Counted from the stretch's first letter, positions 1-8,779 are shown. The stretch is DNA of 64,000 bases from CAKZSB01 sp964573105 (GCA_964573105.1 CAZNIS010000026.1:1-64000), one strand, 5' to 3'. The notes: generated from the letters alone by a model not told the origin. Numbers and translations: made by a program.

Positions 1-146
1 AAGGACCCAGAGCCGATATGCGTGTGGTCGATATCTATCGTCGCGATGGAGACAAACTGGCAGAGAACTGGGTTTTTATCGACATTCTGCATTTTTTGAA
101 TATGCAGGGGCTGGATGTGTTGGGGCGGATGAACTCAACGCAATAA
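1..146 (+). CDS. SnoaL/NTF2-like family protein, C-terminal end (partial)
   Basis: The open frame beginning at base 3 runs off the left edge and ends with TAA at 144-146, giving the last 47 residues of a protein. The readable tail (MRVVDIYRRDGDKLAENWVF, then IDILHFLNMQGLDVLGRM) has the alternating hydrophobic beta-strand pattern and the R-x-G-D-K-x-x-E-N-W-V motif seen at the C-terminus of SnoaL-like/nuclear-transport-factor-2-like proteins and ester cyclases. These are small cone-fold proteins with varied or unknown enzymatic roles. The N-terminal part is missing, so the substrate and start cannot be assigned. It converges on the RTX gene at 219-1037. Confidence 0.7.
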   Translation, partial: GPRADMRVVDIYRRDGDKLAENWVFIDILHFLNMQGLDVLGRMNSTQ

Positions 147-172
147 GCGCAATTGTCTCAAGGTTAAACCGA

Positions 173-200
173 ACAGGTGGGGCCAAAGGACTCCACCTGT
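173..200. terminator. hairpin between convergent genes
   Basis: ACAGGTGG at 173-180 is the exact reverse complement of CCACCTGT at 193-200, and one G-U and one G-C pair can extend the stem inward. It sits between two convergent stop codons (146 on plus, 219 on minus), as expected for a shared terminator. There is no clear T tract on either side, so intrinsic termination is an inference. Confidence 0.4.
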
Positions 201-218
201 GGGTAACGGATAGTCCCG

Positions 219-1037
219 TTATACTGCTTTTACAACACCGGCTTCTACCAGGCCTTCAAAACTGGTAATGCCGAGGTTCACCACATCATTGAGTTTTACG
301 TTGTCCAGAGTGATGGTGCCGCCCGGGTGGGTGACTTCGACATCTCCGTTGCTGTTGGCGCCAAGACTCCATCCGGATCCCGGTGCGTCGAGGTCGCTGA
401 CCTGAAAGCCATCGCCGCCGTCAGGTGTGCTTGCCACAATGTCGCTCAGGTTGAGTTCAATAGTATCTTTTCCTACTTCAAAATCCCTGATGGTGTCATT
501 TCCCTCGTTCGCATTGTTGGGATTAAACTGGAACGTGTCCATTCCCTTGCCGCCCTTTAGAATATCGTCACCGGAGCCACCCTGAAGCGTGTCGTCCCCG
601 CGACCACCGGCAATCCGGTCGTTACCATCGCCGCCAATCAACGTGTCAGCGCCTTTTCCACCTCTGATGTTGTCATCGCCAGCGTCGCCGTCGATCCTGT
701 CGTCGCCAGCTCTTCCTCTCAGCCTGTCATCATCTTTGCCGCCGGTGAGGGTGTCGTTGCCAGCGCTACCGTTCTGATTGGCCCCCTGTGGGTCATGCGA
801 GAGTTGCTGGTTTTGCAGGTTTTCGATGCTCGCCGTGAACTGGCGAAGCTGCATCAAAAAAGTGTCGAGTTTAAACAGCGCTTCTGAGAATGCAGGTGTT
901 GCTGCGTTCGTGTTTGAACTTTTGCCGGTCGATGTATTCGTTTGACTCGATTGTTGCTGGTTTGCGTTGCCGGAAGCGATGGCATCGGCCCGGAACGCTT
1001 GGGGTAGTGCCGAAAATCCCGTATTGGATATAGTCAT
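219..1037 (-). CDS. Small RTX (haemolysin-type calcium-binding repeat) protein
   Basis: A 272-residue acidic protein. Residues 1-90 are a polar linker region rich in Ser, Asn and Gln with a short helix near 55-75. Residues about 91-170 carry eight or more glycine- and aspartate-rich nonapeptide repeats (GNDTLTGG, GDDRIDGD, GNDRIAGG, GDDTLQGG). These form the calcium-binding parallel beta-roll of RTX proteins. The tail has NDTIRDFEVGKDTIELNLSD, typical of the C-terminal region that directs type I secretion. There is no Sec signal peptide, consistent with that route. No catalytic domain is visible, so it may be structural, adhesive or a calcium-dependent cap. No type I secretion genes lie in this window. 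The long AT-rich upstream region suggests its own promoter. Confidence 0.85.
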   Translation of the reverse strand: MTISNTGFSALPQAFRADAIASGNANQQQSSQTNTSTGKSSNTNAATPAFSEALFKLDTFLMQLRQFTASIENLQNQQLSHDPQGANQNGSAGNDTLTGGKDDDRLRGRAGDDRIDGDAGDDNIRGGKGADTLIGGDGNDRIAGGRGDDTLQGGSGDDILKGGKGMDTFQFNPNNANEGNDTIRDFEVGKDTIELNLSDIVASTPDGGDGFQVSDLDAPGSGWSLGANSNGDVEVTHPGGTITLDNVKLNDVVNLGITSFEGLVEAGVVKAV

Positions 1038-1602
1038 TAGTTTGTCTACTCAATCTGATTAAAGTTTTATCGATGCAATGGCTGCATGAGTACCAGTAAC
1101 CGAGGTAGTGTTGTGCCGCTATTGCGGAAGCAAACTTAATGTTATGCAAATACGAAAAACAGATAGCAATTATACTTAGGCATTGTTGTTTTTTAAAAAC
1201 GTTTATATCCGATCAATTAGAGTTCTAGTTGTTCTTTTTTTCTTGATTAGAGTTGCGCCAAAATACACAAAAGTAATTACTCGCGATCATGACTCGTGCT
1301 ACGTGAACAACACGTGACGAATTGATTGATTAGTGTGTCCAGAACGAACCACCGGAATGCATAGGTATACGCATCGTTGTTTAATCATGCTGATGATTGC
1401 TTAATCATCTTTCTGTGCGCGTACGGCGCGATCCCGGTATTGCAATGGCAGAGCGATTATCCACTGAAAATTTCAAGGTTTATTGGTGGTCAATACGGGC
1501 AGACTATCTTCCAGTATTCTATTGTCAGGTTTAATGCAAAGCACAAATGCCTGTTCGGTAGCCCCGATGCCGCGTCGTTGCCTGCCAGTTTGAGTCCTGG
1601 TA
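1038..1602. other. Intergenic region, 565 bp
   Basis: This stretch lies between the divergently placed RTX start (1037) and the end of the LytTR regulator (1603). It is visibly richer in A and T than its neighbours, particularly at 1140-1260, so it probably holds the RTX promoter. A short inverted repeat (ACGTG-AACAA-CACGT) occurs near 1298-1312. I found no convincing gene in it; the short open frames lack any family features. Confidence 0.5.
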
Positions 1603-2397
1603 TTACATCGCCTGAAAAAGATGACGATAAATTCGACTGACAGCGGGTTTCTTGTTATGGCCGCGCAATCGCAAGGTGATTTTTCCGGTGTCGTCGCGAA
1701 CGGCAGCTTCAACCCGATCCAGATTCACAATCGCCCCTCGATGAATTTGCGCAAAACGATTCTGATCGAGCTGTGGCAATAATTTGCGCAGTGGCTCGCG
1801 GATCAATGCTTCATCTGTCTCGGTAAATACGGTGACGTATTTGTCGGAAGATTCAAAAAGAATAACGTCATTGACCGGAATCATTTTTACAATGTCTTTG
1901 ACACTCGCTCTGATGGTGCGTAAAGCGGTGCTCGTGTCGGTCGCTGATTCTGCAGTCAGTAGCTGACGTATCTGTGCACCGAGTTCGTCGATCGGTGGAG
2001 TCGGGTTTTCCAGCTGCTGCCTCAGGCGGGTAACCGTTGTCGCCAGTCGTTCAGGTTTAACCGGCTTTAACAGGTAGTCGACTGCCGCTGCGCTGAAAGC
2101 ATCGACAGCGTAGTCATCGAAAGCAGTGACAAATACGATTCGGGGAGGCGCCTGCCCATCGTCGGGCCAGTCTTCCGCGATGCTTTGGGCCACTTCAATT
2201 CCGGTGTGTCCAGGCATGCGGATATCCAGAAATGCGACATCCGGTTGGTGTTCATGAATGTCGGCAATTGCCTGCTTGCCGTTGGCAGCGGTGGCGATGA
2301 TCTGCAATTCGGGCCAGGCTTCAGCCAGTTCACGAATTAACGATTGTGCCAGTAGCGGCTCATCGTCTGCGACAACAGCAGTAGGTGCCTCGCTCAT
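1603..2397 (-). CDS. LytTR-family response regulator
   Basis: A 264-residue two-domain regulator. Residues 1-125 form a receiver domain with the acidic pocket D11/D12, the phospho-acceptor D58 in FLDIRMPG, the switch T91 and K111 in YLLKPVKP. Residues about 155-264 form a LytTR DNA-binding domain (VNDVILFESSDKYVTVFT and FAQIHRGAIVNLDRVEAA). This architecture is that of LytR/AlgR/AgrA-type regulators, which bind paired imperfect direct repeats. It overlaps its partner histidine kinase by four bases (ATGA), so the two form a two-component pair. Linkage to the carotenoid-oxygenase, DUF2141 and hydrolase genes upstream on the same strand suggests a common transcript, but the regulated genes are unknown. 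Confidence 0.93.
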   Translation of the reverse strand: MSEAPTAVVADDEPLLAQSLIRELAEAWPELQIIATAANGKQAIADIHEHQPDVAFLDIRMPGHTGIEVAQSIAEDWPDDGQAPPRIVFVTAFDDYAVDAFSAAAVDYLLKPVKPERLATTVTRLRQQLENPTPPIDELGAQIRQLLTAESATDTSTALRTIRASVKDIVKMIPVNDVILFESSDKYVTVFTETDEALIREPLRKLLPQLDQNRFAQIHRGAIVNLDRVEAAVRDDTGKITLRLRGHNKKPAVSRIYRHLFQAM

Positions 2398-3515
2398 TCG
2401 ACTTTCCCTATCGGCAGGCTGATGGTGATTTGTGTACCGTTAATGGCCGGGTCAGTCGCACTGGATGCAATGGTAAGTGTGGCCGTATCGGCAAAAGTGT
2501 CTTGCAGGCGCTCGCGCAGACTGTGAAGTCCAAAGCCGCCAGCAGAGACAGTGTTATTGGCGGGCTCAACTGTGGCGGCCATGATGGCTGAGTGAGGCAT
2601 GCCGCTGCCCGTATCAGACACAACGAGGGTGAGAAAATCCTGTTGTCGACTTGCTGAAACTAGAAGGGTTCCACCATCAATCTCGGGTTCAATACCGTGG
2701 CGAATCGCATTCTCCACCAGTGGTTGCAGGATCAGTGAGGGGACAGACAGCGCCTTGCAATCCTCTGCAAGTTTCAACTCGTATTGCAATCGATTGCCCA
2801 GTCGCACCCCCATCAGTTCCAGGTAATCCTCAAGCACCTGGAATTCGTGTGCCAGGGTGTTGCTGGCCGACCTTGATGAACTGAGGGTTTCGCGAAGAAA
2901 GCTGTCCAGGCGGTCGAGCATTTCGGTGGCTCGATCGGTATCGGTCGCGATCAGCGCTCGAAGGTTTGCCAGGGTATTAAACAGCATGTGTGGTTCAAGC
3001 TGCGCTCGCAGCATGGCGTGGTGGGCGTTGTCGGCCTTGCGCCGCTCCTCAGATGCCACTAATTGCAGGCGTAACAATTCCTGCTTGCTGGCCAGATGCC
3101 AGTTGAAGGCAAAGCTTGCGATCACTGCGGTGATCACTGATGCGATCAGCTGGTCCTTGTCCAGCAAGGAAAAACTGCTGCCTGGCAAGTCAAGCCACCA
3201 GCTCGCAATCGACAACCCGGCATAGATGCCAATGGGTGTGACGAGCAGAACAGACAATACTGTGAGCCAGCGATCGTTGATGTTTAGATACCGCGCCAGA
3301 TGGCTCGTGCCTATCGCCAACAAGCAGATACAGTTGCCAATGGCCTGGGCATGGACCAGGTTGTTGTAAAAGCCGTATTGCCCGATCGCCGGCACCATCA
3401 GCCACAGGATCAGTGCGATTACGGTGCAGAACAGAATGTTTTGCACCAGGATCAGCGGCGTCGAAAGTCGCCGCTTGCCAGCATGCGGCAACGGGCTGTC
3501 AGTGGCTGTAGTCAT
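2394..3515 (-). CDS. Sensor histidine kinase, LytS/AlgZ type
   Basis: A 373-residue membrane kinase. About four hydrophobic segments lie in the first 140 residues (roughly 21-43, 54-74, 86-105 and 122-140) with no large periplasmic domain. They are followed by a coiled linker and the His_kinase module with the phospho-acceptor H176 in QLEPHMLFNTLANL. The ATPase domain shows the N box (VENAIRHG) and a glycine-rich SAGGFGLHSLRERL box. This is the family that phosphorylates LytTR regulators, and the regulator gene follows with a four-base overlap. The stimulus is not evident; membrane-embedded sensing is likely because the extracytoplasmic loops are short. Its start lies nine bases after the stop of the carotenoid-oxygenase gene. 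Confidence 0.93.
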   Translation of the reverse strand: MTTATDSPLPHAGKRRLSTPLILVQNILFCTVIALILWLMVPAIGQYGFYNNLVHAQAIGNCICLLAIGTSHLARYLNINDRWLTVLSVLLVTPIGIYAGLSIASWWLDLPGSSFSLLDKDQLIASVITAVIASFAFNWHLASKQELLRLQLVASEERRKADNAHHAMLRAQLEPHMLFNTLANLRALIATDTDRATEMLDRLDSFLRETLSSSRSASNTLAHEFQVLEDYLELMGVRLGNRLQYELKLAEDCKALSVPSLILQPLVENAIRHGIEPEIDGGTLLVSASRQQDFLTLVVSDTGSGMPHSAIMAATVEPANNTVSAGGFGLHSLRERLQDTFADTATLTIASSATDPAINGTQITISLPIGKVE

Positions 3516-3524
3516 GAGCTGCCG

Positions 3525-5051
3525 TTACACCTGGACAAATTGACCATGCAGGCCAAGTGGCAGGGCATAGGGTAGTTGGCACTGGGCAATCGGGCCATCC
3601 TCGATTTGCTGCGCATTGAAAACTGATAACATCGTTTGCCGCTGCTGCCATTGGTAGCTCGTACCGACAAGCCAGCCCTCGCCCTGTTGCCCACCCGGGG
3701 CCGGCACAAATATATGCTCTTCTGCGATGGTGTAGGCGTCATAGTCGAAGATTGTCTCTGATAGCGAGTCGCGATCGATCCGGCAAACCCGATTGAAGCC
3801 GAACACATCATTTGACATCTGTGCCGAGCGGCCAAGCATAAACAATTGATTTGTCTGCTGCCCGGTGAAGCGCTGATCAAAACGCGGAAAATCCACACCG
3901 GTGCCGGGCAGTGATTCAATTGTAGCGCGGCGGCGCCGGGTATCCAGCACGATCTCAAGTGTGTTCGGCGCCGAGGGCGGGCCGCTTAGCGGTTGCGCGG
4001 TGCTCGCCTGTACGATCTGTTGCATCAGCGGTCTGAATTCGGTGGCTGTCGCCACTTCTATTCTGATGTTCGCGCCATCCTGCCAGGCATTGCCCATATG
4101 AAAGGCGAAAAACGCGGGCAGCTCGAAGCGATGGGCAATCTGCAGGTTCTGTTTGTCGATCACCAGCACGTGAACCGGCTGGTCTGCGTCCCACTGCAAA
4201 CGATCGGCAAAGGCGATCGGACTGCTGCCAGCCTCCCTGAAAAACAAAGGCTGAAGCACGAAAACCAGATAGCGATCGGTGATTGCGAAATCGTGCACCA
4301 TGTCGGCGTTGGGTGCGTCGATGATAGAGACCCGATTCAGACGGCCATCGGCCTCAATATCGTAGAGTATCAGCTTGCCAGAACCACTGAGGTAGCCGAA
4401 GTTCCAGATGCGTCCCGTCGGATCGGTTCGCGGGTGCGCGGAAAACGGCAGTCCGTCGGTGTCTGGTGTGAAGACCTTGCGGCCCAGTGTGTCCAGTGTG
4501 TCGGCATCGAGCCGCCACGCCGAACCGGCTTCCCACAGTGCCAGTACTTCATCGCCCAGCGGCAACACCGATATATTCGCCACGTTGAGATCGTCGGGGC
4601 CGCTAATGGGTTGGCTGTCCGTGAAGGCCGTGCCAAAACCATCGCGCAGAAAACGACCGGCCGCAGCTTCTTTTATCGACCGCTCAGTGTCGACCATTCG
4701 CGCGCGGTGCAGCAGTGAGTCACCATTCAAATCGAATGAATGCACCATGCCGTCGCCGTCAAACCAGTGGTGATAGCGCGTATCGCCACGCTGCATACGT
4801 GCCGGACCGTTGCGATACAGCGTGCCGCGTAAAGCATCGGGCAGTGGACGGTCAAAGGTGACAAGCGTTGGCCCGAAGGATTCCGGCACATTGTCAAAGC
4901 TGCTGGCAAACGCCTGGTGTGGCTCTGGTCTTTCGGCTGCCCTCAAGTGCGACGCGCCGACCCCGGATGCTGCGACGGTGGCGCCGGCCAGTACCGTTTT
5001 GCAAAAGTGCCTGCGAGTCAGTGATTCAATATCGTGGTTCATTTGCGTCAC
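3525..5051 (-). CDS. Carotenoid (apocarotenoid/stilbene) oxygenase family protein, Tat-exported
   Basis: A 508-residue member of the RPE65/carotenoid cleavage dioxygenase family, seven-bladed propellers that bind one Fe(II) through four histidines and cleave conjugated double bonds with O2. The expected ligands are present: H206 (FSAHPRTD), H253 (MVHDFAIT), H318 (FHMGNAW) and H502 (LGLHGQ near the C-terminus). The N-terminus has a twin-arginine motif (TRRHFCKT, R13-R14) and an Ala-rich hydrophobic stretch ending in AAE, which predicts export by the Tat system. Cytoplasmic folding and periplasmic placement are unusual for this family. It starts directly after the DUF2141 stop codon. Carotenoid, lignin-derived stilbene or another alkene could be the substrate. 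Confidence 0.9.
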   Translation of the reverse strand: MTQMNHDIESLTRRHFCKTVLAGATVAASGVGASHLRAAERPEPHQAFASSFDNVPESFGPTLVTFDRPLPDALRGTLYRNGPARMQRGDTRYHHWFDGDGMVHSFDLNGDSLLHRARMVDTERSIKEAAAGRFLRDGFGTAFTDSQPISGPDDLNVANISVLPLGDEVLALWEAGSAWRLDADTLDTLGRKVFTPDTDGLPFSAHPRTDPTGRIWNFGYLSGSGKLILYDIEADGRLNRVSIIDAPNADMVHDFAITDRYLVFVLQPLFFREAGSSPIAFADRLQWDADQPVHVLVIDKQNLQIAHRFELPAFFAFHMGNAWQDGANIRIEVATATEFRPLMQQIVQASTAQPLSGPPSAPNTLEIVLDTRRRRATIESLPGTGVDFPRFDQRFTGQQTNQLFMLGRSAQMSNDVFGFNRVCRIDRDSLSETIFDYDAYTIAEEHIFVPAPGGQQGEGWLVGTSYQWQQRQTMLSVFNAQQIEDGPIAQCQLPYALPLGLHGQFVQV

Positions 5052-5477
5052 CTAGTTCAAAAAGACTTTGATGGTCTTGCCATCGTCGCTAACCGTGAAT
5101 CGGGTCTTTGCCCAGTCCGGTGCACCAAACAGCATTTTCCCCTCCAGCGACGCGCCCCACGGCTCTTTTGGCATACCGAGCATATTGGTGTCGAGGTTGC
5201 CGTTATTGTTGACGTCGTGGTAGACCAGTACCGCGTAGTCGCCGGCTTCAAGGTTGGCAAACGTAAATTGCATTTCACCGGTCTCGGCAGGCAGCGACGC
5301 GGCGTGTGAAGTGGTTTCACGAAACGACTCCTTGCTGTCATAGATTGCAACCATTAACTGTCCGGCGGCCTTTTCGACCGGGCCGATATTGATCACCAGG
5401 TCAGCGGCGGTCACTGGTGCTGACAGCAGGGTGGCAAAGGTGGCGGCGACAATGGTGGATTGAACGGAGTTTTTCAT
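5052..5477 (-). CDS. DUF2141 domain protein, exported
   Basis: A 141-residue protein with a Sec signal peptide (about residues 1-24, ending PVTAAD). The mature part matches DUF2141, a small immunoglobulin-like beta-sandwich family of unknown function. Visible family features are GQLMVAIYDSKESF, the central FANLEAGDYAVLVYHDVNNNGNLDTN and the terminal FTVSDDGKTIKVFLN. The D-x-N-x-N-G-x-L-D stretch is characteristic and might bind a metal ion. Such genes are repeatedly found next to carotenoid-related enzymes, and here it directly abuts a carotenoid-oxygenase-family gene, so it may assist that periplasmic enzyme. That role is inference. Confidence 0.88.
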   Translation of the reverse strand: MKNSVQSTIVAATFATLLSAPVTAADLVINIGPVEKAAGQLMVAIYDSKESFRETTSHAASLPAETGEMQFTFANLEAGDYAVLVYHDVNNNGNLDTNMLGMPKEPWGASLEGKMLFGAPDWAKTRFTVSDDGKTIKVFLN

Positions 5478-5522
5478 GACATTTTTCCTTTGGTTGTCAA
5501 TGGATGGTTTACTGGTATGACG

Positions 5523-6560
5523 TTAGTTGGCCAGTGTGGTGTTAAACCATTCAACCAGCTCAATGGCCAATTGCTGATTGAATTGCGTGCGATCAAATCC
5601 GGGTGGATCGATCGCTACGTCGCCCAGCTGTGACTGCCACCCCGGGTTTATCGGTGCGATGAAGCTGAAGTGTCCGGCGCCTGGTGCGGTTTGGTGTATC
5701 GCGTGAGGTGCGATACGCTGGAGTTGCTGTGCGTGATAGCGGTGCGGCAGAATGTCGTCGAACTCAGCACTTACAATCAGTACTGGTACCTTTTTATCTA
5801 TCTGCGATGTGCTGGATAGAACGCTGCCCAGTGGCGCCAGCAATGCGGCTGCACGAATGTTCCATGTTGGGCTGGCTGAGTCGAAATTCTCAGGCAATGA
5901 AAATGGCTTGTCGGTGCTCGCGCTAACGCCAATCGTTGGATCTTTGTAGTGGCAGGATGGATCGTCGGCTACGCTCTGGCAATGCTCGATCAGCGCTGCG
6001 CGATCTGGCTTGCCACCGATACTGACGGCGATGCTGTATCCTCCGGCCGAATGGCCAATCGCACCAATTCGGGTATTGTCGATCAGTGCGCTGAGACTTG
6101 TATCCGCTGACAGTGCAGTGAGCAACGCGGCTATCTGGCGCGGTCGTTCGTCGAAGTAGCGTGCGTCTGCCACCAGCGATCGATCCTGATAGTTATCACC
6201 CGGATGGGTTGGTGCCGCGACCATGTAGCCGGCTTGCGCCAGCGCCTCAGCCAGCGGATGGTGAGCAATGCTGGATCCGCCGGTGCCGTGTGAAATGATC
6301 ACCAGCGGGTGAGATTGCTGACGGGGCTCGCCCTCTGCGGCCTGCAGCGTGAAAGGACCGGCGTTGATCGCTGCCGTCGGGCCGCTGGCCGGGTACCAGA
6401 TGGCAACCGGCACCGTTGCGTCATGATGGTCAAATGACCAGTCCATCAGGCCTGCCGTTGTGGGGGCGCCTGACGCCTGTGGCAAGCTGAGGGCAGTGGC
6501 CCACAATGCAGCGTTAGCAAGGCGGCGAATGACCGCGTGAATATTGATAGTAAGCGACAC
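5523..6560 (-). CDS. Exported alpha/beta hydrolase (PAF-acetylhydrolase/dienelactone-hydrolase-like)
   Basis: A 345-residue alpha/beta hydrolase with an N-terminal hydrophobic segment (about 10-30) that looks like a signal peptide. The catalytic triad can be placed as S171 in GHSAGG, an Asp in SAEFDDILP and a His in PGAGHFSF. The oxyanion-hole region is IISHGTGGSS near residue 90. The overall pattern resembles predicted dienelactone hydrolases and platelet-activating-factor acetylhydrolase-like lipases. It lies 45 bases upstream of the DUF2141 gene on the same strand, so it may open the operon that ends with the two-component pair. Substrate unknown; an ester is likely. Confidence 0.85.
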   Translation of the reverse strand: MSLTINIHAVIRRLANAALWATALSLPQASGAPTTAGLMDWSFDHHDATVPVAIWYPASGPTAAINAGPFTLQAAEGEPRQQSHPLVIISHGTGGSSIAHHPLAEALAQAGYMVAAPTHPGDNYQDRSLVADARYFDERPRQIAALLTALSADTSLSALIDNTRIGAIGHSAGGYSIAVSIGGKPDRAALIEHCQSVADDPSCHYKDPTIGVSASTDKPFSLPENFDSASPTWNIRAAALLAPLGSVLSSTSQIDKKVPVLIVSAEFDDILPHRYHAQQLQRIAPHAIHQTAPGAGHFSFIAPINPGWQSQLGDVAIDPPGFDRTQFNQQLAIELVEWFNTTLAN

Positions 6561-7003
6561 GTTGATCCCTGTTGGCTTTCTGTGTGGATACAGTGTCGAC
6601 GCCAGTGCCGCCAGGCGCGAGCGCTTTGCGACGAACGGTACGCTGAGGGCGCGAACCGACGTGTGGGCGGTGTGAGTGGAGGGGAAAATTGAGGGTTAAA
6701 CCGGCGCGACGGCGCGAATCGTGGCGCGGGCGGTTGGTGGCAGTGGGATCGGCAGCCACGCTGCGCCTGTTCGCTGGCAGTCGTCGCGATTGCCTGTCGC
6801 GCAACAACAAACGGGATTGATGCGTGGCTCTTGACGTTATTTATCGCCGACGGGGGCGGGGGCGTTCAGTCGGGCGAGCCGCGGACACTAAGTAGCCTGC
6901 ATTGCGCAGGCTACTGCTCGAACTGCGCCTGGTAGACGGCTGTTAATCTACTGCGTCAGCACTGAGGCGCTACGTGGTGTACCCTCACTTCGTGGTCAGC
7001 AGC
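6561..7003. other. Intergenic region, 443 bp
   Basis: This stretch precedes the hydrolase start at 6560 and follows the peroxidase stop at 7004, both on the minus strand. It contains a strong hairpin at 6891-6915 (listed separately) and otherwise no convincing coding frame. The GC-rich part at 6580-6800 probably contains the promoter and leader of the hydrolase-to-response-regulator operon. Confidence 0.5.
6891..6915 (-). terminator. hairpin downstream of the peroxidase gene
   Basis: AGTAGCCTGC at 6891-6900 and GCAGGCTACT at 6906-6915 are exact reverse complements with a five-base loop (ATTGC). It lies about 90 bases past the peroxidase stop and ahead of the next operon, which fits a terminator. 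No T tract follows in either direction, so it could instead be Rho-assisted or an mRNA-stabilising structure. Confidence 0.5.
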
Positions 7004-8779
7004 TCACGAATAGGCCCCCGGTGCGGTAAACGCGTCATCCTGTATCTCATCTACCGTCGTGTTGCGTTTGATGATGTCGCTTAGGGTGGTCGATTCAAGC
7101 TGCGCAAGTTCGTGACCGCTGTACTGGTTTTTGTAGAAATTCCGGTCGCCATCTCGCAGCCGTTCGAACTGGTTGGTGTTGATGCGTGTGAATGTTGGAC
7201 CGGTTTTGCCGCTACCGGCGGCTTTTTCTGCAAGGCCCCCCACCCACAGATCAATTTGATCCGGGTGCTGGTATACCTGTGACAATTTCGCACCAACGCC
7301 GTCGCGAAAAATGGGGTCGTGCCAAGATTCAATTCGGCGCATGCCAAGTGATTCACGAACATCGTTGTAGCTGCCAAGCTGATGATCGCGGCCCCGCTGA
7401 ATATTCAATGCGGCCAGATCCAGGCCGCCACCCGGTGTTCCGGGTGGGCCAAACAACAGGTTGCGCAGGTTGTCGTCAATCTCATTGTCTAGTGCCTGCC
7501 CGACATTGGCAGCTTGCCCGCGCAAGATTGAATCGATACCAAACTGTTTGACGATATCCGGGTTATCAAACGCTCGTGACAAGGGTATGTCGTCCAGTGC
7601 CTGCCCGCTGCCATCGCGGCGTTGCACATCGCCGGTAACCATCGAATGGCCAAATCGGAATGATGCAGTCGCAAATTCATTACTGATCGATGGATCGACA
7701 GTAGGGTCATAGCCCTCATAGGGTTTTAACGTGTTTTCACCGAGCAGCTTTGGCAGGAACTCGTTGTAGGTGATGGCCTGCATCTGTGCGATATTTTTGC
7801 TGCGGGCTGCCTGGTATACCTGTTCATCAGACCAGCTCGGGTTGGTCGCAGCGTATTCACCGGCAAGTCGATTGTGCTCGCGGACAAACAGAGTTTGCAT
7901 TGAAGTCAGGCCCGGTTGCTCGTTCACACGCTCATCTCCAGCCATGAATTCCCCGGTATCGCCGTTCACCGGCAGCAGATTGCCGGCGCTTGTTTTCATT
8001 CTGCCACCCTCATAGCTGCGCAAAGCGCTGGCGGTCTCGGCATCGGAACCATAGACCTGTGATCCGTCGAGGAATGCTGTCAGTTTGTTGGTCTGTTGCT
8101 CGTCGTCACGTGCATCTTTTTCGGTAGCGGAGTGCGTGAACGGAATTTCCTGTTTGCCGGTTCCTTTGGGATCCAGCGCCGGATCACCGCGCGGCACGTC
8201 GATCGGTGCCTGCGCATCCACGTGGCCCATCGTGTCGTCCGCGGTCGGTACCAGTGTCATGTCGTGATCGATAAACTGGCCCCACTGCCAAAACAGATCA
8301 CTGCTGCCTGCAGGATCGGCTTTCGGCCGCTGTGCGGCCAGCACCACGTTGCTGATCTGCCGCGGATTGGGCAATTCAGCATTGCCGGCAGCTCCCGGGG
8401 CGCGGCTCGGGTCAGCCGGTGTCAATCGCGACAGCGGCGACCCTGCCGCACCGGCATTGGGATAAATCGGATTGTTGCCTCGACCGTCGACTGAATAAGT
8501 GCCCCTCGACGCCACCCCGTGATCAGTGCGCTGTCCGGTGTCCGGTCCGCGATCGATCGATCCAGTGCTGACTGAATCGATTGGCGCTGATGCTCTGCGG
8601 GTGAAAAGTGCCTGTTGAGAATTGAAAAATGGCTGCGCAGTCGATTGCTGTTTGTTCTGTCTGTCACCCGTATCTGTCACTGCCGGCGTGGTCGGCTTTT
8701 GCGACGGCAGCGATGTGCGCTGATTGTGGTGGTGGCAGATTCCGGCGTGGGTGGCGGTGTCTCGTCTTCTTGCTCGCAT
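7004..8779 (-). CDS. Animal-type haem peroxidase family protein
   Basis: A 591-residue member of the animal haem peroxidase superfamily (peroxidasin/LPO-like bacterial peroxidases), which oxidise halides or organic substrates with H2O2. Conserved landmarks are the distal histidine H172 in WGQFIDHDMT, catalytic R300 in LFVREHNRLA and the proximal haem ligand H378 in FRFGHSMV. LNIQRGRDHQLGSYNDVR and LWVGGLAEK are also family hallmarks. Residues 1-90 are low-complexity, rich in Thr, Pro, Gln and Arg, and no signal peptide is apparent. Either export is by another route or the true start lies downstream. No ribosome-binding site precedes the ATG at 8779. It is transcribed alone. Confidence 0.9.
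   Translation of the reverse strand: MRARRRDTATHAGICHHHNQRTSLPSQKPTTPAVTDTGDRQNKQQSTAQPFFNSQQALFTRRASAPIDSVSTGSIDRGPDTGQRTDHGVASRGTYSVDGRGNNPIYPNAGAAGSPLSRLTPADPSRAPGAAGNAELPNPRQISNVVLAAQRPKADPAGSSDLFWQWGQFIDHDMTLVPTADDTMGHVDAQAPIDVPRGDPALDPKGTGKQEIPFTHSATEKDARDDEQQTNKLTAFLDGSQVYGSDAETASALRSYEGGRMKTSAGNLLPVNGDTGEFMAGDERVNEQPGLTSMQTLFVREHNRLAGEYAATNPSWSDEQVYQAARSKNIAQMQAITYNEFLPKLLGENTLKPYEGYDPTVDPSISNEFATASFRFGHSMVTGDVQRRDGSGQALDDIPLSRAFDNPDIVKQFGIDSILRGQAANVGQALDNEIDDNLRNLLFGPPGTPGGGLDLAALNIQRGRDHQLGSYNDVRESLGMRRIESWHDPIFRDGVGAKLSQVYQHPDQIDLWVGGLAEKAAGSGKTGPTFTRINTNQFERLRDGDRNFYKNQYSGHELAQLESTTLSDIIKRNTTVDEIQDDAFTAPGAYS

Noticed and set aside
541..770. Periodic repeats that could suggest a tandem array or CRISPR
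   Set aside because: The 27-base periodicity encodes RTX nonapeptides; there are no unique spacers.
3993..4718. Long open frame (241 codons) on the plus strand opposite the carotenoid-oxygenase gene
   Set aside because: It is fully antisense to a clear family member and has no recognisable domain; it follows from codon bias of the real gene.
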